From Phytophthora colocasiae (taxonomy: Eukaryota > Oomycota > Peronosporomycetes > Peronosporales > Peronosporaceae), in assembly GCA_018806915.1 (NCBI GenBank), contig JAGKQI010000030.1:528501-592500 (forward strand): a DNA stretch of 64,000 nucleotides. The letters run 5' to 3'. Below the pieces are notes generated by a model that searched no databases, was not told the DNA's origin, and saw nothing but the letters and a program-made list of their open reading frames with translations. A program made the position numbers and the translations under genes. Shown in pieces: positions 43,960 to 54,877 of this stretch (position 1 is its first letter; each line of letters opens with the position of its first letter).

Positions 43960-45792
43960 ATGGCATCCAGCAACGACACTCCAGCTTCGCCTCCTTCAAC
44001 TCAGTACCATTCCCCCGCTTCATCCACTCTTCGTCCCGGCCGCAAGCTTGATGCTGCGTGGGATAAGGTCGACATTGACCCACAGGGGGGCGTATGGTGC
44101 AAGAAGTGCAAGGCGCTGCTCCAAACCACCGGCCGCAACCACGTTGAGCGCATAAAGCACCACCTGGCAAAGCGTTGCAACGCTCAAGGAACCACTACCC
44201 TGATTACGGACACGTATCGACCCCGAATTAAGTCCGAGCTGACCAAGAAGTTTCAAGAACAGTTGGCGTGGTGGGTGTACAGCACTGGGATGGCCTTCTA
44301 CAAGATCGGCCACAGCAGCTTATTGGATGCCCTGCGACTGATGAATCCTGGTGTTGAAGTGCCAAGTGCTGACCAGCTGTCAACAACACTTCTGGATAGG
44401 GCGTACACGAAGTCACTGAGAGCCATGGAAAAATCTCTCTCAGGCAAAGTGGCTACGCTCGTTACGGACGCTTGGACGGATATTAACGGCCAACCTGTGA
44501 TGAATTACGTGGTCGTGTGCGGTGAAAACACTCACTTTCTGGAGTCCGTGTACACTGGTGCACAAGCACATGTCACCGAGTATCTTGCCATTGACATTGA
44601 ACGTGTCATCGCCAAGTACTCCTTTCTCAAAATTGGTGCTGTGGTAACGGATAACACGCGTGCCAATCAAGCGACCTGGAAAGCCCTTAAAGCCAAGTTT
44701 CCCAAGACCTTCTTTCACGGGTGCGTATGCCACACGATGCATCTTTTGGTGAAAGACATCGTGGTGAAGCTCAAGTGGATGTCAACGCTTCACGATGGGT
44801 GCAAGCAGCTGGTCGTGTTTTTCAGGAAGCATCACAAGATGTGGACATCGTTGTCAGACCAGCTGAAGGCGAAAAAGCTTCGGCTACTGGCGAAACCTGG
44901 TGACACCAGATGGGGATCTTTGCTGGAGTGCTTCAACACGATCTTAGCCGCCGAGAGTATCCTGTTCTCAACGGTGTCTGCAAGGGAGTTTCTTGCTGCC
45001 AAGACGAAGAAGCAAAAGAAGAAGCGTCGTGAAGTCTACGATTTGGTCACTTCCGACACCTTCTTGCCTCGTCTTAAGAAGGCCGTGGCTGTTCTTAAGC
45101 CCATTGGGAAGATACTCAAGCGGTTCGAGCGGAATGAGACTCCACTCTCCGAAGTTTATCACGAGTTCTGTGAACTACCTACGTGCATTGACGAGGCCGG
45201 ACTAACAGCTAATGACACGAAGGTAGTCAAGGCTCTGATAGAGAAGCGTCTCGAATTCGTGTACGGCGAGGCTCACGGCTTGGCATATCTCCTAGACCCA
45301 CGATACGAAGGCGTGAAGTTGGATGCCAAACGACGTGGCGACGTCGAGAATTCTCTCTGTCAATGGGCTGGCACGGATGATGAGGATGCGGTAATGCTGG
45401 AACTGGCATCCTTCAACCGCTACTTACGAGAGCTCAAGAACTCTACTTCAAGACAGTGGATCCTTCTCCGTGATGGCAAGCTTCCCATCTTTGAATTCTG
45501 GTGCGGTTTGTCCCAATTTCCACTGCTACAAAAGCTTGCATTGCAGGTGTTTCGATGTGCTCCTTCTAGCGCAGCATCGGAGCGCAATTTTTCGACACAT
45601 GCCTTTATCCACTCGAAGCTTCGCAACCGCCTCGCTCCGCACCGTGTAGAAAAGCTAGTGCACATCTTTTTCAACGCCAAGAACGTCAGCGATGAAGATT
45701 TGGAGCGCTACTCACACCTTGAAGATCTTTTGCGGGATTGCGATGACGAAGATGAGGATGAAGATGTTAACAACAACCGCAGCGACTTCTAG
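43960..45792 (+). CDS. hAT-family transposase (610 aa), intact
   Basis: It carries an N-terminal BED-type zinc finger (WCKKCKALL...HVERIKHHLAKRC, residues about 33-73). The RNase H-fold core has the first D in LVTDAWTD (about 170) and the second in VVTDNTRAN (about 228), with CHTMHLLVKD and DTRWGSLLE blocks. A hAT C-terminal dimerisation region has the catalytic E in SAASERNFS (about 535) and ends with an acidic tail. It is a single uninterrupted exon of normal family length, so it may be functional. I could not find convincing terminal inverted repeats in 43769-46271. Confidence 0.88.
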   Translation: MASSNDTPASPPSTQYHSPASSTLRPGRKLDAAWDKVDIDPQGGVWCKKCKALLQTTGRNHVERIKHHLAKRCNAQGTTTLITDTYRPRIKSELTKKFQEQLAWWVYSTGMAFYKIGHSSLLDALRLMNPGVEVPSADQLSTTLLDRAYTKSLRAMEKSLSGKVATLVTDAWTDINGQPVMNYVVVCGENTHFLESVYTGAQAHVTEYLAIDIERVIAKYSFLKIGAVVTDNTRANQATWKALKAKFPKTFFHGCVCHTMHLLVKDIVVKLKWMSTLHDGCKQLVVFFRKHHKMWTSLSDQLKAKKLRLLAKPGDTRWGSLLECFNTILAAESILFSTVSAREFLAAKTKKQKKKRREVYDLVTSDTFLPRLKKAVAVLKPIGKILKRFERNETPLSEVYHEFCELPTCIDEAGLTANDTKVVKALIEKRLEFVYGEAHGLAYLLDPRYEGVKLDAKRRGDVENSLCQWAGTDDEDAVMLELASFNRYLRELKNSTSRQWILLRDGKLPIFEFWCGLSQFPLLQKLALQVFRCAPSSAASERNFSTHAFIHSKLRNRLAPHRVEKLVHIFFNAKNVSDEDLERYSHLEDLLRDCDDEDEDEDVNNNRSDF

Positions 45793-46271
45793 GGTAAGAA
45801 TGTTATATAAGTTTATTGAGTTTTAGATTGACTTACTACCCCGACTTATCCAGGTTTCACAGTAGTGGTTTTGCTCCGTACAGCAGGGTGGGATATGCCG
45901 ATCAATCATTGTGAACAGAGTTCGCAGACCGAACGTTGCAGAATGCCATGGCTCAACAGCCCCCTATACCATACCAGGCGCGCACCAACGACTGCATGCA
46001 ATGTACCGAAGTACTACGGGGTTTGTGTGCGAACGTTCACAGTGCTTCGGCCCGTCGCCCCCTTTGCAGAAACAAGGAAAATCGATAATGAACACTGGAT
46101 GCATCGGAGCTTTTCAATTTCTACGCTATTTATAGCCACTAATGAGTATGTGGCTCAAAAGCAAACAAATGCGTTTCATACCCGTCTTATCCATCTTTCT
46201 CATTCATTTTAGTGGTGCATATGGTGGCAATGTGTGGGGGCCAACTCGTAGCGGGTGGTCTCGAGGATTGC
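45793..46271. mobile_element. 3' non-coding part of the hAT insert
   Basis: About 480 bp between the transposase stop and the resumption of CRN sequence. I see no gene and no clear inverted match to 43760-43959. Confidence 0.5.
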
Positions 46272-47889
46272 GGGTGGGTGGATTTTTTAAAAAAACCCTA
46301 AATCGCCTGCCCCACAGCTGCTCGGGGTGGGTGGGCGGTATAAACGGTTTATTCCCAATCGAAAAACCCACACCCAGAACCCTGCGGCGGATATCATCCA
46401 TCGACTCGAAGAGACGCATGTCCTGCTGGTGAAAAGCCCACCAATGACCGGGAAAACGTCACTAGCGACGCTTGTGAGCCAATCGTTGGTGGATAGGCAT
46501 ACCAGGGACAATAAGAAGATGGTTCTGTTCAACTTTTCCGCCTTGGCCATACCCGCTGATTCGACATTTGAGCAAGTTTTCAAGAAGCGTTGTACGATTG
46601 ACTGGAGCGAAGCAACTTTAAATCTCCCCACGCCAGATCGTATCGTGTATTTGGTGGTGGACGAAGTGCAAGTGATCTACAAAGATGAAACAAATACTCC
46701 GAGATGCAAATCCAATGTTTTTTGGGAGCTGGTCAAGTACGTTCTCAGCAACGGGAACTATAGCATGAGAATCTTGATGTTTGCAGCGTATGGCTCTGGT
46801 GTGAAGTACACGCGACTCGCTACTCCAATACATTTCGCTGATAGTATTGTGTTGGGTACCAATCAGCTGAATTTTGGTCATGCCGAAGTCACCGAGTACG
46901 TCCAAAAGTGGTTTGAGGGCATCACCTGCTTTGAAGGGTCGTCATCTGCGATGAAGGAATTCAGTGCCAAATTGGTAGAGGTGACGGGCGGGCACGTTGG
47001 TCTCTGTGCGAGTGCCATTCATGAACTGAATAGAGTCCATGTCTCCCGTAGGAGTGCGAGTCGTCAACCATCGCCAGCCGAGTGGATCCACATGCTGCAA
47101 AGTGGGTCACTGTATCGACCCAACGATAATGCGCTGTTTGAAGCGCTGACATCAACACGCGCTGTGAAGGTGTTGAATACCCTTGACGAGGACAAGCTGA
47201 ATCGGCTAGAACCCATTGCTTATGGTGGCAACTCTGATTCGGATGATGGCATAGTCGAGCAATGTGTTCAAAAGGGTATTCTGGTTCAAACTGAGCGGCG
47301 TTACGAGTTCTCGTCGCCAGTGATGTGGCGATTCTTCGTCAAGATGCGCGTTGGTCACATTGTCCGAGCACTTGATGCCCCCAAAACTCTTCCAGAAATG
47401 GTCGCTCGAGTGATGCGATCGATCGATTACAATAGCATCCGCCAGACGCTTGGCAGAAGTTTGTCGAGCGATATTCCTCTGGAAAGAGCGTGGCAAATGG
47501 AATTTTACAAGGCTGCGTACCGCAGCACACCAAGCACTTTTGTGACGTCTGCCGACGTGGGTGCGTTGTTCGGGTCCAGTGGGTTCGTTGATTTTACAAT
47601 TGATGGAGGTGACATCTTTTGGGGCATCGAGTTACTGAGAGAAGCCAGCAACTTGAAGGAACACATCGAACGATTTTCCCCTGGTGGTAGCTACTCCTCA
47701 CTTGAGTTGAGTGATTTCTGTCTAATTGACTTCAGGCGTGTTGCTTCGATTGACCATGTGCCGATCAAACGTATAACGGCAGATATGCTCGTCTGCAACA
47801 AGCTCTTCGTCGTATGTTATGACGCACAAGTGGCAGATGTTGTGGCGTTTAATTCTGCCATGGATGTCGTCTACAAGAGACGTTTTTGA
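46272..47889 (+). pseudogene. Crinkler (CRN) effector, C-terminal NTPase plus nuclease-like domain
   Basis: CRN coding resumes at the duplicated GWVDF codons. A two-base loss near 46289 precedes the open frame from about 46291 to the stop at 47889. It contains a P-loop NTPase (Walker A PPMTGKTS; Walker B VYLVVDEVQ), an AAA-like helical region (GGHVGLCASAIHELNRV, EWIHMLQSGSLY), and a C-terminal REase-like domain (DFTIDGGDIFWGIELL...LKEHIERF) typical of NTPase-REase CRNs. An AATAAA is at 47960. The 520-codon effector domain is intact but disconnected from its N-terminus. Confidence 0.85.
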
Positions 47890-48726
47890 GATTAGTCTGC
47901 TTCAACATGAAATGATGATCTTACCAATGTGTTGAAAGCTTGATGCCGTTGATGCAGAAAATAAAGGTGAACATTTTAAGGCAGCACAGAAGCGCTAATA
48001 CCAGCGCACACGCGACGCTCGCTTCGCCTTGTAGGAGAAGAACCGGATGTCGATCTTCGGTCGAAAGCTTCGCTATCTTAAGCTGCTAGTGTGCGCGGGA
48101 AAGAAAGAAGGTTGGAGAATTCGAGGCGACAAGAGCATTGGGTTGCGTGTGTATTGATACAATGCTTACGACTCGATCGAGGGGCGAGAAGTGCAGGAGT
48201 GAGACACCCTCAGACTGTAGGGACAGAAGATAAGGCAAGGTGACAAAGGGTTTGTACATATATTCGCTGATCTTCCGCTGCTAACGCACTATACACGTAT
48301 ATTAGTCCGTTTTTAATTCAAAAACAATATATTTAGTTTTTAGAATTAAAGTTTATTTTAGTAATATTTTGTAAAACAAAATTAACATCAAAAAATTATA
48401 AATTTTCAAAGGTTTCTCACCGCAGCTCTCGATGTAGTGCGCTTCCGGGGCCAGAACTTGGCACGAGCATGTACTGTAGAACCAATTGGTGCACTTTGTG
48501 GCATCTTCTCCGTGTGTGTACGGCGCATATGCCAGGTATCTCTTCTACCGCAACTACCGACGCCACGTTAGCATCGCCGGATCGGCGCTGGGACCCATCC
48601 GGCGGCCAATCACAGTCCGACAAATAGGTCAATAAGTGTGACCCATAGGTGTGATACACACAATTGTGATTTGGTCCAGAAAGGCACCCACCTAATAAGT
48701 GCAAAGAGAAGATCACCCTAGGAATC
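47890..48726. other. Intergenic region, with an AT-rich island
   Basis: No gene is recognised. 48298-48412 is strongly AT-rich (poly-A/T runs) within otherwise balanced sequence. The last 130 bp before 48727 are presumably the promoter and 5' UTR of the next gene. Confidence 0.5.
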
Positions 48727-49230
48727 ATGTCTGATGGCTACGACCCCCAGAAGTCCCGCGTGGCGGAGGACACGCTCGCCGACTTCCTGCGTGCGCCTCT
48801 CACTGGCGATCTGAATGAGGTGCCTGGCATCGGTAAGGCGGCAGTGGCTAAGCTCGGCTCTTCGGACGACGGTGAAGACGCAGTAACGAACACGTTCCAG
48901 CTCATCGGCAAGTTCCTCATGCTCAAGGTGCGTCATCTGGTGGGGAAGGGGTCGTTGCTATACTAATGAGGTTTGCATACTTTGTTTAGGCCAACTCGGA
49001 GGAGGACGAGGACGATGTGATCGACTGTGCGGCCCACTGCGACGCCTTTTGGTTTTGGCTCAAAACCAAGGGCATTACGGCCTACAGAAGGTGGGAGACT
49101 GGTAAACATGTTATCGACTGGATATCTTACCAATTTTGTTGCTTATGTTTATAGTGGTATTGTCATGGCCATTGCCGAGAAAGTAAACACGATGCTGCCT
49201 GGTATTTATGACGCGGCAGAATTCCAGTAA
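48727..49230 (+). CDS. Small conserved protein with helix-hairpin-helix motif (125 aa, 3 exons)
   Basis: Exons are 48727-48927, 48990-49090 and 49155-49230, joined by GT-AG introns of 62 and 64 bp. Splicing gives a continuous 125-residue protein, whereas unspliced frames end early. Residues about 18-36 (FLRAPLTGDLNEVPGIGKAAVAKL) contain an LxxVPGIGxAxxxxL helix-hairpin-helix signature usual in DNA-binding proteins. The rest (NTFQLIGKFLMLK, AFWFWLKTKGITAYR, IVMAIAEKVNTMLPGIYD) looks like a compact helical domain resembling conserved proteins of stramenopiles. The exact function is unknown. The reading frame is clean. Confidence 0.8.
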
Positions 49231-49467
49231 TCTCCAAGAGGAAAGAATGCAAAGATGAGCTGAAGGACTTGAGGACACTGCTAAGGGGCTACTGCTAAGG
49301 AGCTAGTTCTTTGCGTTGATCACTCACAGGAGCAGAAACGGAGAAACAAATAAAGGAAATGGAATTGTGATCCTAACACTGTGCTGATTCACTGACGTTG
49401 ATTGAAAAATTGCCAAAAGACGATAACTACTTCTCTAAACTACAGGTTGCGGTCGTTGGCTGCTACG
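49231..49467. other. Convergent intergenic gap
   Basis: 3' ends of the HhH gene and the HSF gene meet here. An AATAAA-like ACAAATAAAGG lies near 49348. No gene. Confidence 0.5.
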
Positions 49468-50508
49468 TCAATGTAATCTCCATGTGCTGCGGTCCTGCTC
49501 AGTGTGCGTGCGGCCGACAGGAGCGAAAAAGGAGTCCGTGTCCCACGAATATGGGAGTGAGGGGAAGAGCTCGCTGCCCGCAGGGTTTGAGGCGGTGTAC
49601 AGCGTCCCAGTCGTCCCGAAATCCAGACACTCATTCAGCATGCGTATCTCGAGCATTTTATCCGTGGATCGGCTTTCGCGGCGCTCCGGCATCGGGGCAA
49701 CCGGTAAGATGAGGTCGTGCAGCTCCTCCACCGAGAAATTGAACGCCTGTTCCGACGCGCTGGTAGGAGTTCCATTTGTCTCCTCGCTGGCCTTTAAGAA
49801 GCCAACGGTGTCTGTAATCCATCGCGGAGCACCCCCTTTGGCTAGAGGAGAATTCGTGGTAATGGCGAAGTTGTTGCGCTCTGTCAACTGCGATGCCCGA
49901 TTATAACTCTCGTTCTCGCGCTTGATCGTCTTTGCCGGCGTAGTAGTGGGAGTCCCATCAGATGATCGCATTAGCTCTGTGAACGTGCGTTTACGTTTGG
50001 TAGCGGAAGTAGCGTCGATCATCGATCGTACACCGTTGGCTGGAGGACGTCGACTGATGAAATCAGCCAATTGCTGCGGATGACAGCGCACGAGGTGGTG
50101 GTGACTGAACGTGCAGACACTGGACTGGGTCTTAGTCCACTTGCGGAATCCAAAGTTGTTTAGCTGGCGCTGGAAGCTGGCGAACTTGCCGTGCTTGAAG
50201 TACTTGGGTAGAACGACGAGTTCAAGTCGTTTGGTGTCGAAGATTTGGAAGTAGGCGCCGTCCTTGGACCACGTCAGGATCGACTGGTCCTCGTAGTGGA
50301 GGATATCGTAGAGACTACGCAAGAACTTGGGCACCCTCATCGCTCGAAGTGTACTCGCCTTGGAGGCTGTGGAGGGGACTACGACGCCAACAACATTGCG
50401 CTCCGGGTGGCTGCTGAGCTGCTGCATGGGCGGCATCCTCATTCTGTGCATCATGGCGAAAAGCGGGGACGATGAACAGACAGAAAGAACTGCTTCGAGG
50501 AGATCCAA
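49468..50508 (-). CDS. Heat-shock-factor-type transcription factor (346 codons)
   Basis: An HSF-type winged-helix DNA-binding domain occupies about residues 59-152: VPKFLRSLYDILHYE, ILTWSKDGAYFQIFD, LVVLPKYFKHGKFASFQRQLNNFGFRKW and FSHHHLVRCHPQQL. The FASFQRQLNNFGF recognition helix is canonical. A basic KRKR patch near 190 may be a nuclear signal. The remainder is low-complexity Ser/Thr/Pro with no clear trimerisation coiled coil, as in many stramenopile HSF-like proteins. The Met at residue 19 (MMHRMRM) is an alternative start. It would act in the nucleus. The ORF is intact, single exon. Confidence 0.85.
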   Translation of the reverse strand: MDLLEAVLSVCSSSPLFAMMHRMRMPPMQQLSSHPERNVVGVVVPSTASKASTLRAMRVPKFLRSLYDILHYEDQSILTWSKDGAYFQIFDTKRLELVVLPKYFKHGKFASFQRQLNNFGFRKWTKTQSSVCTFSHHHLVRCHPQQLADFISRRPPANGVRSMIDATSATKRKRTFTELMRSSDGTPTTTPAKTIKRENESYNRASQLTERNNFAITTNSPLAKGGAPRWITDTVGFLKASEETNGTPTSASEQAFNFSVEELHDLILPVAPMPERRESRSTDKMLEIRMLNECLDFGTTGTLYTASNPAGSELFPSLPYSWDTDSFFAPVGRTHTEQDRSTWRLH

Positions 50509-51891
50509 TTGCGAAGTGAGGCATGTGCGACGGCGAACTTGTGCCGCCGTTTTGCCCTGTGTTTCAGTGGATCATTGCAACTGGCTGCACGTGAAGCGCC
50601 CGCTGTGGCCCCGCCGTCGACAACAACACGGGCGAAGAACGTCTGCGTTGCATGTTGCTTCGCGCGTGGGGTCAGCGCGACCGCAGCGCTACTGAACTGC
50701 ACGGTTCGCTCCCTTCAGCTGGGTGCAGCCTTCGCTCGCTTCGTCCGCCGCCCAGCAGGAAGGTTCCGACTGACGTACGTCTTACTTTCGGCTGTCGCTC
50801 CTGAACAGATCTCGTCTCGAACTGACCAGCAAATCCTATTTGGATCCATAGTTGAGTCAAGTAACTTGACCCACATGTAACACTGCAGTCACAGTACTTG
50901 TCCAGCGTTGCACCTGGCTGCGAGGTTGCTGCTGCCCATGTAAAACCAGCTTGGCCATGACTCAACAGACCAACTGCCTGGACATTGAGCTCGTCACCGC
51001 ACGTCTGGATATTATAGTTCGGTAAGGGCTGTGGACAATTTGCAGAGTTGAGTCAACTCGGCTGCGGAGCACCAATAAGCAAGAATCGCCTCCCTCTCCT
51101 GGAGCTGTTTGTGCTGCAGCGAGTGGATCGTTACGAGTCACTACATGTACTAGCCGCTTGGTATAGAGAATTTGCTTGGTTGTGCCTATGCGAAGTACAA
51201 TGTTGCGATGGTGTTGCTCATCTTCGAGCTCGCATCTTTAGCTCTAGTGTTGGTCGATTCAGGTCAAGAAAGCAGCGGACTGGACTGACGGTAACACTAG
51301 TGAAACCAAGAACGTGGGTCACAAGACGTACCAAGGCCTGCATGTTCGTTGCTGTCAACTCTATCCACCGCAGTTTTGCCAAGGTTTTTGGTGCAGCGGC
51401 ACTGGTGATGTGGTGGACTTTACGTGACGCGTCGCGCGTGCGTCCTCTCCGCGCGGTCTCCATTGGAGATCGCCCTGGACGGAAGCAGAAAATCCGGTCT
51501 TCGCGTCGTCCCAAGGTGCTCGCGCCGTGACGCCACACCGGAGCAGCGGACAATTGGTAACATACACCCATGCAATCGACTTCCGGTGCGGTAATGCGGA
51601 GCTGATTTCACCTAGGACGGTTATGACGTGCGCGCTAGCAATGAGATTCACTGCGCAGCAACGTCCAGCGACCTCTGGCGACGCGATGTCACCACAGTGC
51701 TGAACTCCATCCGTAAGAGCTATTGCATGTGGACGAAACGAGATGCGCGAAAATCATATATTGCTAGAACATAACTGTCGTCGCTGGCGAGAACCTGCAC
51801 TGATCTCAACACGATACTCCTCTTGACACTCTCTCTTCTCTCTCTCTGGGCGTGGGCGTCCTTTGCATTTCTTGCGCGTAGCCCACACGCT
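50509..51891. other. 1.38-kb intergenic region between HSF and eIF5B genes
   Basis: No recognisable gene. Open frames here show no family motifs. Three GTTGAGTCA/TGACTCAAC nonamers occur at 50851-50859, 50958-50966 and 51047-51055. A CT-rich tract lies at about 51820-51850 near the eIF5B 3' end. Confidence 0.5.
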
Positions 51892-54804
51892 CTAAATGAT
51901 ATCGAACACCTTCTTGAGCTTGATGACAAGTTGCCAGTCCTCCTTCTGCAGGTCTTCCCGGAAGTTCTCCTTCAGCGCGTCAATGCTCTGGCGGGTGAGG
52001 CGCGACACCAGCTTGTTCTTGTGGTCAAAATGGCGGCCGTACATGACGCTGCCCTCGTTGTCTATCCGCACAGCAACAGACGCACCCTTCTTGGCGCGAT
52101 CCACCTCCTTGTGTTCACGCTCGATGGAGCCAACCTTGCCGACCAGGAAACCTCCGGCGGACGGGACAACGAGTGGGGTGCCGATCTTCAAAATACCTTC
52201 CTCGACGTCAACACCGAGAATAATCGGGTCCTTTTTGTTGAAAACGCAGTTAGGCAGAATCTTCAGCACGCACGGGAATACAGCCACTTCGGCGAACTCC
52301 TCACGACGAGCCATACGGAAGTTGTCCATGTACGCTGTAAACTGGTCGAAAAGGTGGTAAATGATGTCGGCTGTGAAAATACGCACGCCAAGCTCTGAGG
52401 CCAGCTCAGTGGCGTCGCTGTGAACCTTCACGTCAAACGCCAAAATGGTGGCAAACTCAGGCTGGTGCTCCAGCTGCACTGAGGCGCGCATGACATCTTT
52501 CTTGTGCACGGGGCCGATGTTCACGCACGACACCGGAATGGGAGGGTCACAAGTGCGCAAGAACTCCAGAAGGGCTTCAAGAGCACCCAGAGTGGAAGCT
52601 TGAACCATGACACCACGGCGAGTAGCCTTCACGGAGTCCAAGATGCCCGTCAGGTCAGACATAACGGAGTCCTTCAGTTCTTCAACATCATCATCAGGGC
52701 CAACCACGTAGATCTGTGTACCAGCGACAGCCTTCTCAAGGCCCTGTGCGCAAATCTTCACACCCATGGCAGCCTTCATCTTCTGGTGGTGGAGGTACTC
52801 ACCCTTGACACGGATTTCCTTCATCGGGTGTGGTGTCAGCAGCGAACGAATCGTTGTAACGACTGGTCCGTCCAATGTACACACCACGATAGTTGCACCT
52901 TCCTCCAAAGTACCATTTACCAAAATTGTATCAATTGTCGTACCGAGACCCTCGATGACCTTCACTTCGAGCACAGTACACTGGAGGATGTCCACAAACG
53001 CCAATGACTTCGCCATACGCTCCTGCGTCAATCGAGTGAGCATCATCAGCAGATCTGACACACCTTCACCCGAGATAGCACTCGTAGGAATGAGCGAAAC
53101 TGTACGTGCCAAATCCTTGTTGCGCCAGTACACCTCAGCGTTTAACTTCTGCTCAGCAAACTCCACAATGATCGACTTCATGCGGTCCTCGAACTCACGA
53201 ATAACATGTTCATTCTGGTGCTTGAGGGCCTCCTGAACAGGCATGTCAGGCATCGTCTTCCAGCCGTAACAACGATCGATTTTGTTAAGAGCAACCACGA
53301 ATGGGGCCTTCTTCTGACGCAGCAGTCGCAGTGATTCGAGCGTCTGGGGCTCCAGACCGTGCATGATATCAACCACCAAAATGGCAATATCACACAACGA
53401 CGAACCACGATTACGTAAGTTTGTGAAAGACTCGTGACCAGGCGTATCGATCACAAGCAGACCAGGCAAGCGGTACTCCAGCTTCATCGTTTCGGCAAGG
53501 CGTGCTGTCTTCTGCTTAATAGCTTCCACAGGGAAGAATGTAGCACCAATCTGCTGCGTAATACCACCGGCTTCAGCATCCTGCACCTTGGTCTTACGAA
53601 TGTTGTCGAGAAGTTTCGTTTTACCAGTATCGACGTGACCCATGATACAGCAAATAGGAGAACGCAGGTTGTCTAGCGAAACATTGGCACGAGCGGCAGC
53701 TTCACGCTCGCGACGACGCTCAGCAGCCTCTTTCTTCTTGCGCTCAGCTTCAAGTTTCGCCTTGGATCGTTGACGCTCCTCCTCGGCCTCCTGTCGCATC
53801 TGCTCGGCCTGCTCCTCTTGGCGCTTCTTCAGTGCGATACCCTGTTGGCGCAGACGCTCCTGCTCCTTCTTTTGTTCCAGCACCAGCAGATCCTCGTCTC
53901 CATCGCTGTCGCTCTCGACCGCAGCGGTTTCCTCCTTAACTTCCTGCAGCTTGTCCTCTAGCGAGGCGACGACATCGCTGGTCTCCCAGTCTTCATCATC
54001 CCAGGCGTCGCGGGCCTCGTCCTCATCCTGAACCTGAGCAGCATCCTCAGCAGCTTCCCAGTCATCAACTTCCTCCTCTTCTTCCTTCTCGACAGGCTTG
54101 GGCTCAACCTTCTTGGGCTTCTCCTTTTTGGGCTCCTCTTTCTTGTTCTTCTTCTTGTTCTTTTTATTGTTCGAGTACACCACTTTCTTCTTCTCTCCAG
54201 TAGCATCAGGGACGAGACCTGCCTGCTGCATAGCCTCCAGAGCAGCCTGGGCCTTGGCGGCCTTCTGCTTCTGAGCCTTGGTCATGTACGTTCCTTCCTT
54301 CTTCTGGCGCTCGATTTTAGCTGCGCGTGCTTCCTTCTTCTTGCGGCGAATCTCCTCCTCGCGCTCGATCTCAGCAAGACGTTTGGCCTCCTCCTCCTGG
54401 GCGAGACGCTCTTGCTCCAGGCGCTCCTGCTCCAAGCGCTCCTGCTCAGCCTTCATGGCCGCCTGACGCTCCATCAGAGCCTTGGCAGCGGCGGACGTGG
54501 GCTTCTTGTCATCGTCCTTCTTGGCGTCGGCATTGGGTTTCTTCTTTCCTTTTTTCTTCTTCTTCTTGTCGTCCTTTTTCTCACCTCCTGCGGCGGGGGC
54601 GACGCCCAGAGACGCCAGGTACGCAGCAGCAGCAGCGTCCACGTTCGACTCCTTCTCCTCCTTCTTGTCCTCCTGGTTGGACTCTTCCTGCTGCGTCTTG
54701 GCGCCTTCCGTGGGCGTAAACTCGTTCAGCAGGTCATCGAGGTCGTCTGAGGCGGCCGCACCTGCGTTCTTCTTGGCGTTCTTCTTCCCTTTCTTCGGCG
54801 CCAT
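51892..54804 (-). CDS. eIF5B: Translation initiation factor eIF5B (970 aa)
   Basis: The GTPase joins ribosomal subunits at the end of initiation. About 380 residues of Lys/Glu-rich low-complexity N-terminus (KKGKK runs, long EAKRLAEIEREEEIRRKKKEA coiled coil) precede the G domain: G1 GHVDTGKT near 386, G3 DTPGHE, G4 NKID, G5 SAISGEG. Domains II-IV follow and it ends LKKVFDII. The start at 54804 (MAPKKGKK) is chosen over an in-frame Met 25 codons upstream because an initiator-like element (54862-54877) falls between them and MAPKKGKK fits the family. Single exon, intact. Confidence 0.96.
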   Translation of the reverse strand: MAPKKGKKNAKKNAGAAASDDLDDLLNEFTPTEGAKTQQEESNQEDKKEEKESNVDAAAAAYLASLGVAPAAGGEKKDDKKKKKKGKKKPNADAKKDDDKKPTSAAAKALMERQAAMKAEQERLEQERLEQERLAQEEEAKRLAEIEREEEIRRKKKEARAAKIERQKKEGTYMTKAQKQKAAKAQAALEAMQQAGLVPDATGEKKKVVYSNNKKNKKKNKKEEPKKEKPKKVEPKPVEKEEEEEVDDWEAAEDAAQVQDEDEARDAWDDEDWETSDVVASLEDKLQEVKEETAAVESDSDGDEDLLVLEQKKEQERLRQQGIALKKRQEEQAEQMRQEAEEERQRSKAKLEAERKKKEAAERRREREAAARANVSLDNLRSPICCIMGHVDTGKTKLLDNIRKTKVQDAEAGGITQQIGATFFPVEAIKQKTARLAETMKLEYRLPGLLVIDTPGHESFTNLRNRGSSLCDIAILVVDIMHGLEPQTLESLRLLRQKKAPFVVALNKIDRCYGWKTMPDMPVQEALKHQNEHVIREFEDRMKSIIVEFAEQKLNAEVYWRNKDLARTVSLIPTSAISGEGVSDLLMMLTRLTQERMAKSLAFVDILQCTVLEVKVIEGLGTTIDTILVNGTLEEGATIVVCTLDGPVVTTIRSLLTPHPMKEIRVKGEYLHHQKMKAAMGVKICAQGLEKAVAGTQIYVVGPDDDVEELKDSVMSDLTGILDSVKATRRGVMVQASTLGALEALLEFLRTCDPPIPVSCVNIGPVHKKDVMRASVQLEHQPEFATILAFDVKVHSDATELASELGVRIFTADIIYHLFDQFTAYMDNFRMARREEFAEVAVFPCVLKILPNCVFNKKDPIILGVDVEEGILKIGTPLVVPSAGGFLVGKVGSIEREHKEVDRAKKGASVAVRIDNEGSVMYGRHFDHKNKLVSRLTRQSIDALKENFREDLQKEDWQLVIKLKKVFDII

Positions 54805-54861
54805 CTCGGTCTTCGATGGATGTGGAGGATTTCTATCTGGCTCGGCAATCAATGGCTCAGG

Positions 54862-54877
54862 CGAATGGGGATTGACC
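54862..54877 (-). promoter_or_regulatory. Oomycete initiator-like core promoter of eIF5B
   Basis: The minus strand GGTCAATCCCCATTCG matches the oomycete Inr plus flanking region consensus (GCTCATTYBNCWWTTT) at 12 of 16 positions, with TCA at 54873-54875. This would give a 5' UTR of about 69 nt before ATG 54804. Confidence 0.5.

Noticed and set aside
43769..46271. Terminal inverted repeats for the hAT element
   Set aside because: I compared both ends and found no convincing inverted match; only the 17-bp direct CRN repeat is clear.
51048..51571. Overlapping open frames of 117-160 codons between HSF and eIF5B
   Set aside because: No recognisable motif, Arg/Ser-rich composition on both strands typical of chance frames in GC-balanced DNA.
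52504..53236. Plus-strand frames opposite eIF5B
   Set aside because: Shadows of a strongly conserved gene on the other strand.
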